Shown: piece after piece, positions 59,016 through 64,000 of the stretch | How positions within the stretch are numbered: the stretch's first letter is position 1 | Layout of the letters: each line of letters begins with the position of its first letter | Origin: Ornithodoros turicata | Lineage: Eukaryota > Arthropoda > Arachnida > Ixodida > Argasidae | Direction: 5' to 3' | Assembly (NCBI RefSeq): GCF_037126465.1 | Contig: NW_026999298.1 | Span: 186,001-250,000, forward strand | Length of the DNA: 64,000 bases | Translations under genes and position numbers: made by a program | The notes under the pieces: generated by a model | Told to the model about the DNA's origin: nothing | The model's input: only the letters and a program-made list of their open reading frames with translations | The model's database searches: none

Positions 59016-60236
59016 GGACCGTGCGACACCTAAAGGGGGCGCGCTGCTCCGTCGCGACAGCGCCGCCAGCGGCGATCTTGGACGTATCCGACGTGATACC
59101 ACGCCGCCCGTTCAATGCATTCTCAAGTGGAACCGTAGCTTGCGTGGCGACCGCCGTAATCAGAAGGGCTAATTTTCGAATTGCAAATAATGTGGAACCT
59201 TTCTGGGGCGCGAACGAAGAGAATGGAGACAAACTGCACAGAAGCAACCACCGTATTTATAATGCATCTAACAGTACGGAAGGAGAACAGCCACTCGCGT
59301 CTGCCCGGTCAAAACACATGTAAGTGATACGTCGAGAGGATGGTTATTTGACTCCTCACAAAATGGCTTGCTAGCGAAGGCTATATACGTGTATTCCTCT
59401 GACTCCAGCCATTTGTAATATCATGTTTTTGACTGAGTCTTGTATTCCTTTCGTCGTCTTTGCACACACATAGCTTCGTCACTGAAATTTACATCGTGCG
59501 TCCGTTTTATCCATACAAATAAACACGTGGGGTCACAACTTATTGCCTGAACTTGTACTGCAGTTTTTCCAGTATCTTCAGATACAATAACTCTAAAGAG
59601 ATCCTCAAAGAAGAAAGTATATGAGTTTTTACCTCGGCTACCGCCGTAGGCTTGCGGGACGACAGCTGTGAAATGGTCGGTGAGTAAATACTAAACCTTT
59701 TGGACAATGTAGAACTTCTGTTCTCACTGTGAGACTCGTCATACCGGGAGCAATATCGGCTCTGGGCACTGGCGACGAAACACCTCAATCATTGTCTCGA
59801 AATAGGTTGCCGTTTCGTCGGTGCATTTGACGGTGATATAGTATCCAGCGGCGTTTCACCGTCACGAAAGTGGCAACTGTAAATCATTGATCATTTTGCA
59901 GGTCCTCATTCAGTTTCATCGAAACTAGAACAAAAGAAATAGAATGTATTCGCTCATGTTGTGCACACCTCATGCAATGGCCGAACGCGCGTCACAAACG
60001 TTATTCGCTGCGAGTCTAGTGACCTCGGTGGTATTGGAAGCGTAGAAATCACGAGAAGTGAAGCATCTGGTCCCTAATGAAGAGTTCTTTTAGGTGCTGG
60101 CACAGTTAGCGATGCTGTGGCAAAAAAAGATACCCGCACTTCACATGTAAACAAAGCTGGCTACCCGGCAGCTATCACGCAAGGTACTTTCTCCGGAGGC
60201 CGCACCGCGGCGCCACCAGTTTGTCGCACAGTCCCT
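59016..60236. mobile_element. DNA element nested in the LINE
   Basis: Splits the LINE ORF. Left end GGACCGTGCGACACC and right end TGTCGCACAGTCC are inverse copies. ATAG precedes (59012-59015) and follows (60237-60240); removing the element and one ATAG restores the ORF (EWN-SLPDD). No transposase seen in the 1.2 kb. The family is not identified. Confidence 0.75.
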
Positions 60237-60809
60237 ATAGCTTACCGGATGATGTGGTCTCATCGGAATCAGTGGATCAATTTGTATCTTCACTTGTTTC
60301 TTTCAATGATCGTTGAACGCTTGATTTCTTTGTTTCTTAAATTGTACTGCTCCTACTTTGGCCTCTAGATGGAGGCCAGTAGTATCTCCCAAATAAATAA
60401 ATAAATTAATAAATATAGAGTTTTATTTCAGTTTGGTTGGTCGCGCTTTGTTTCTATGGGAATCCCTCTTTTACAATGATCCTAGCTTCCCAAGGTTCCT
60501 GGGAATCTTTGGTTACAACGAAGCGACTTCGCATACCCTCCCGATGAATTCAGAGTGCGATAAGCGATGAACAAAGCTCTTCACGCTATTAGTTTCTAGG
60601 TCGAGAGAGCGGCCAAAGTGGCGGAGTGCGAGGCCAACCAACTTTGCAACGACTCCATGGGGTGCACGTTCGACCCTTTCAGCTCTTGCGCCCAGAAGGC
60701 TCACCCTCAGCCTGATGACATTCCGATCCCTTCTCGTGTATTTTGTCAGTTACGTTCTCGACAACCACATGCTTCTGTGTGCCTTCACATTGCGTCTCCG
60801 AGCTCGGTG

Positions 60810-62850
60810 ATGTTGAGAAAACGGAGAGCCTCATCCTTGAACATGAAGATAGACATTTTCCGAGAAGTTGACAGTGGGAAGTGGAAGAAGGACATTGCAG
60901 AGAAATATGGAATTCCTGCAAACACCCTTTCGTCGATCCTCAAAGCCCGTGAGAACATTGGCAACAGTTCAAGCAGTGGCAAGCAGTCTGAAAAAGTTGC
61001 GGAACTGTACTTTTCCCGCCGTTGAAGATGCTCTCCTTGTACAGTTGGAAGATATCAGAGCAAGGAATCTGCCAGACTCAGGTGCAAAGAAAGGTGATGG
61101 ATTTTGTGTTTCCTCTTGCCCACAAGCAAGAAGATTTCAGTACAAGCTCTTGTTGGTTTCACAGATTTTCACAGGTTTCACAGAAGACTTGCCACAAAAT
61201 CACTTGCCGTGCACCAGCCGGTGAAGCTTCCGCCGTCGACCAAGAGAGCTGTGAAAGGACAATGTTGCGCCCTCACTGCGACAATATGATGAAGTGGACA
61301 TGTGTGCGAATATTCGAATTCTCGAATTCGAATCGAATTTCAAACGCTCGAACTATTCGATTCGCGAATCGAATATCCAATATTCGATTTTTCGAATATT
61401 CGACTATTCCACGAATATGAACGACACAACCCGAAAGTGGGCTTCATCTGATGCTTCCGTGCATGAGGTGAAGCCTGCTTTGCTCTTGTTGGAGGACAAA
61501 CACAGGCAGGACGGTGTTTCGTTTAAGATAACGCTATCCAAAGTTAGTTTTGTAGACATCGTCTGTGGAAGAGGTGGCGCCCCTCCCACATGCAGTTTAG
61601 CAGTGCCGACGAGGGACTTTGATTTGATGTCTGTGAGGTTGCCTTTAAAAAGTTAGCAATCTTGAATAATGACTACAGCCCACGAACAAGAAAGGTGTCT
61701 TAAAGATGTCCTTTACATCTAAAATTTCAGTCGTGCAACTTCCTAGGGCGAGTGCAAAGAAACTAAAGGGTGTTCATGGCAAAGGTGAGGCAGGATGCCA
61801 ATTCGTTTGTTTCACAAATGGCCTGTGGTTGTCTGAAACAATTACAGCCTCATCCGTACAACATGCTACTGCCGGACATAAAACCTTGAAATTGAAGGTA
61901 ACCACTCCAGTACTCCAGTAAGTGTAGGCTCACCTAAAAAGCAGGAAGCACTCTGATGTAAAATTAAAGAGTAGGGGCTTTAAACAAAATAATTGCGTGT
62001 CTCTCTTGTGACAGTTAATGCCAGAAAAATTACACTAAAGCCATGGGCTACAAAATGGAAACTTTTAGTGCGAAAGTCACATATTGTAAACTTCGCATGA
62101 ATATTCGATATTCGATTCAGTATTCTGAATTTTTATCCTCATTCGATTCGACTTAAAATATTCGGATTCGCATACCCCTAACATTTACAATGCTGATGAA
62201 ACTGGACTATTCTTTAAGTTACTCCCTAGGAATGAAAGGTGAGTCGTGCCATGGAGGGAAGCGCAGCAAAGTGTTGTGTGCCGCTAACATGGACAGCTCA
62301 GACAAGCAAAAGCGGGTTGTCAACGGGAAGCCCAAGAAGCCACGTTGTTTTAAGGCAATCCAACGTCTGCCGATTGAGTACTTTGCAAATGGAAAGGTGT
62401 GGGTCACAACAACTTTTTGAACAGTGGGCAATGGCCCTTGACAGTGACACGCAACAGCAAGGCAGGCAAGTGCTTCTGGTCTCGGATAACAGCTCAGCTC
62501 TCAAGATATAGCAATAGACTGCTATATAGCAATGCCGTTGTGGTCTGTTTGGCTGTTATTCCTCCCTCAGAATAACGCTTCGATAACGCAACCTATATCG
62601 AGGTACCATTTGGTCTCTGAAGAGCATGTGTCGGAAACGTCTTGTTTCGAGGTTAGTGTTTGACGTTGATCAGAAACGAGCTCCCATGACAATAACTGTG
62701 AGAAATGCGATCAAAATTCTTTATGGGGCGTGGAATGATATGAGCAGCACGACAGTGAGGAACTGCTTCGTCAAGGCTGGGTTTGCAGGCACCACGGTAG
62801 CATCACTCCAAGAGGAGTGCCCATTTTTAGGAACGTTTTGAAAATGTTTG
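60810..62850 (+). pseudogene. Pogo/Tigger transposase relic with nested insertion
   Basis: From the likely start Met at 60810: KRRASSLNMKIDIFREV and AEKYGIPANTLSSILK (first CENP-B-type helix-turn-helix), VEDALLVQLEDIRARNLP (second), EASAVDQES, then after the 61301-62180 insertion YNADETGLFF (first catalytic Asp), CHGGKRSK, KKPRCFKAIQRLPIEYFANG, QGRQVLLVSDNSSA (second Asp region), SITQP and IRNCF-like TVRNCFVKAGF. Order and spacing follow intact pogo/Tigger transposases. At least four frameshifts and the insertion make it inactive. Upstream Met codons at 60618 lengthen the frame but lie outside the conserved part. Confidence 0.88.
61301..62180 (+). mobile_element. ATTCG-rich hAT-like element, copy B
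   Basis: About 880 bp inside the transposase relic, from TGTGTGCGAATATTCGAATT to GGATTCGCATACCCCTA, worn inverse ends of the GTGTGCGAA type. Shares its left part with 44953-45740 and its right part with 63351-63810. The transposase reading continues on both sides (EASAVDQES before, NADETG after). No clear target duplication found. Confidence 0.75.
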
Positions 62851-63348
62851 GGCAGATAAGCCGCACTCGCAGATAAACAGCGGGTAATATGACGCCACTA
62901 ATCGTGCGACAAAGGAGATCGTAAAGAAGGCCATAAACCCTGGGGTCCATACTCTGGGGTTGACATGGTGTCAAACAAATGAGGTCAGTTCTAGGGTTCT
63001 ATCAAGATCGGATTGTGCCCTTGTTGAGTGTTTTCCATGAATAGATGGGTCACTGGCCTTCCAGGAGACACGAAACAATATCACCACTTTCGTTAAAGCT
63101 GCTTGACAGAAGGCACCAGGAATACCAGGCACCAGGTCTACTTGAATGTGGATGCGCCCCTGTTACTCATGTTTGTGCATTGGCAGGGTGGTGCTGGTCA
63201 GAGACGGTGTCAGCCCTTTCGTTAAGACCGGCGTATGGGGAAAATACAGTAGTAATCAAATGAGCTGCACCGGTGGATAAGCCGCAGAGTGCCGGTGAGA
63301 AAAAATAATGGCGCATAAGCCGTGGCTAATACGCGTGAAATTACGGTA
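62851..63348. mobile_element. MITE remnant with ATAAGCCGC motifs
   Basis: ATAAGCCGCACTCGCAGATAAACAGC at the left and GGTGGATAAGCCGCAGAG, GCGCATAAGCCGTGG, then CGCGTGAAATTACGGTA at the right. Such ends are typical of a DNA-transposon terminal region, but the left terminal repeat is not clear. Confidence 0.45.
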
Positions 63349-63350
63349 AC

Positions 63351-63810
63351 TTCCCCAGGTGAGATACACACACTCCAACAAAGAAGCTAAAAGACGTTCA
63401 CGACTAAGCTGAGGCACGACACCAATTTGTTTGTTTCAAAGGTGACCTATGGATGTTGAGAAGCAACTGCAACCTCGTTTGTGTGATATGCCACTGACAG
63501 ACATCAGATTTTCAACGCAAGATAATTACCCCAGGAATGTATTTACTTGTAAAGCAGGAAACACTATCATGTTCATGTTACATTCAAGAGTAGGGACTTC
63601 CCACAGAAGAATTAAGTGTGTCTCTTGTGACAGTTAATGCCAGAAAAATTATACTAAAGCCATGGGCTAGAAACTTTCAACTTTTGGCACAAAAAGCATG
63701 TATTGTAAACTCTGCGTGACTACTCTATACTTGATTCGGTATTCAACATTTTTTCCTCCATTAGATTCTGTATTCCATTCGACTTCAAATATTGGGTTCG
63801 CACACCCCTA
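63351..63810 (+). mobile_element. ATTCG-rich hAT-like element, copy C (right part)
   Basis: Matches 61735-62180: AGAGTAGGGACTTCCC (AGAGTAGGGGCTTT in copy B), GTGTCTCTTGTGACAGTTAA, TGCCAGAAAAATTA, AAAGCCATGGGCTA, TATTGTAAACT and the end GGGTTCGCACACCCCTA. The left part is missing or replaced by the MITE remnant before it. Confidence 0.75.
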
Positions 63811-64000
63811 CTTTTACTGACTGAAGCTGACCTTGTTGTGTTTTCGTGTCAGTCTCTTTGTCGCTTACTTGATGGCATGTACCAAGCCCACAGATCAACA
63901 TATTTGTCTATCCTAGACAGCTCTGACAGGGAGGAGCGAGAACCACGGGTAGGCCACCCATTTTAGGAACGCAGGTTTCGATGTAATTGGGTTGATCCTG
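63811..64000. other. Unassigned right edge
   Basis: No recognised feature in the last 190 bases. Confidence 0.4.

Larger units (their letters stand above)
57913..60418 (+). mobile_element. CR1/L2-type LINE, 5'-truncated, with nested insertion
   Basis: RT frame from about 57913 to 59015, continuing after the nested element at 60241-60315. Motifs: FLDLSKAFD, SGVPQGSVLGP, FADD, then FLKRNLKLA and YIRPILEDANIVWD. The ORF ends LPDDVVSS ... SFNDR and a stop. It then runs to an AAATAAATAAATAAATTAAT tail at 60391. Stops at 58279 (TGA), 58411 (TGA), 58825 (TGA) and 58894 (TAA) kill it, but the frame is otherwise kept over 1 kb. Confidence 0.85.

Noticed and set aside
59633..59761. A Ser-rich, 43-codon minus-strand stretch (SRYCSRYDESHSENRSS) with a GAG|GTAAAA donor, in phase with the next DOP1 exon
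   Set aside because: It lies inside the 59016-60236 element that is nested in a LINE, so a host exon there is unlikely; the acceptor is weak and the phase match has a one-in-three chance.

Overview
Eukaryotic nuclear DNA from an animal, most likely a tick or a close chelicerate (inference: the repeat style, including ATTCG-rich hAT-like elements, TTAAAGGAGC dispersed repeats and dense pogo/Tigger, LINE and Penelope remnants, together with a metazoan split gene of the DOP1 family). There is no sign of bacterial gene organisation, and most long reading frames are by-products of tandem repeats whose period is, or multiplies to, a multiple of three.

Layout. 1-7.6 kb is a satellite of 183/182-bp monomers, about 27 copies, split at 1276-3774 by a young non-autonomous LTR retrotransposon with its own 202-codon reading frame. 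7.6-14.7 kb is a mosaic of transposon debris: a LINE 3' end, a 42-43-bp minisatellite, a perfect 138-bp palindrome with no spacer, and a broken Penelope-like element that still shows a GIY-YIG domain. 14.7-32.8 kb is one uninterrupted satellite of 119-bp monomers, about 151 copies, with nested higher-order repeats of about 1,666, 3,560 and 2,370 bp and decayed monomers at both ends.

The right half (34-57 kb) carries the only convincing host gene: the 3' half of a DOP1 (Dopey) family gene on the minus strand. Eight exons were found by protein similarity plus matching splice phases (one, the most upstream, is weaker). They total 1,182 bp including the stop and encode 393 residues. Introns of up to about 9 kb are packed with transposons: pogo/Tigger relics, hAT and Tigger MITEs (one nested in another), two foldback elements made almost entirely of terminal inverted repeat, and a LINE endonuclease fragment. 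Upstream of the gene segment (57-64 kb) lie a BEL/Pao integrase remnant, a CR1/L2-type LINE interrupted by a DNA element with a 4-bp target duplication, and a near-complete but frameshifted pogo/Tigger transposase gene that was itself hit by an ATTCG-rich element.

No rRNA, tRNA or CRISPR locus was seen. The most notable signals are the hierarchical 119-bp satellite, the LTR element with a small zinc-finger-like ORF behind a good splice acceptor, and the palindrome and foldback families.
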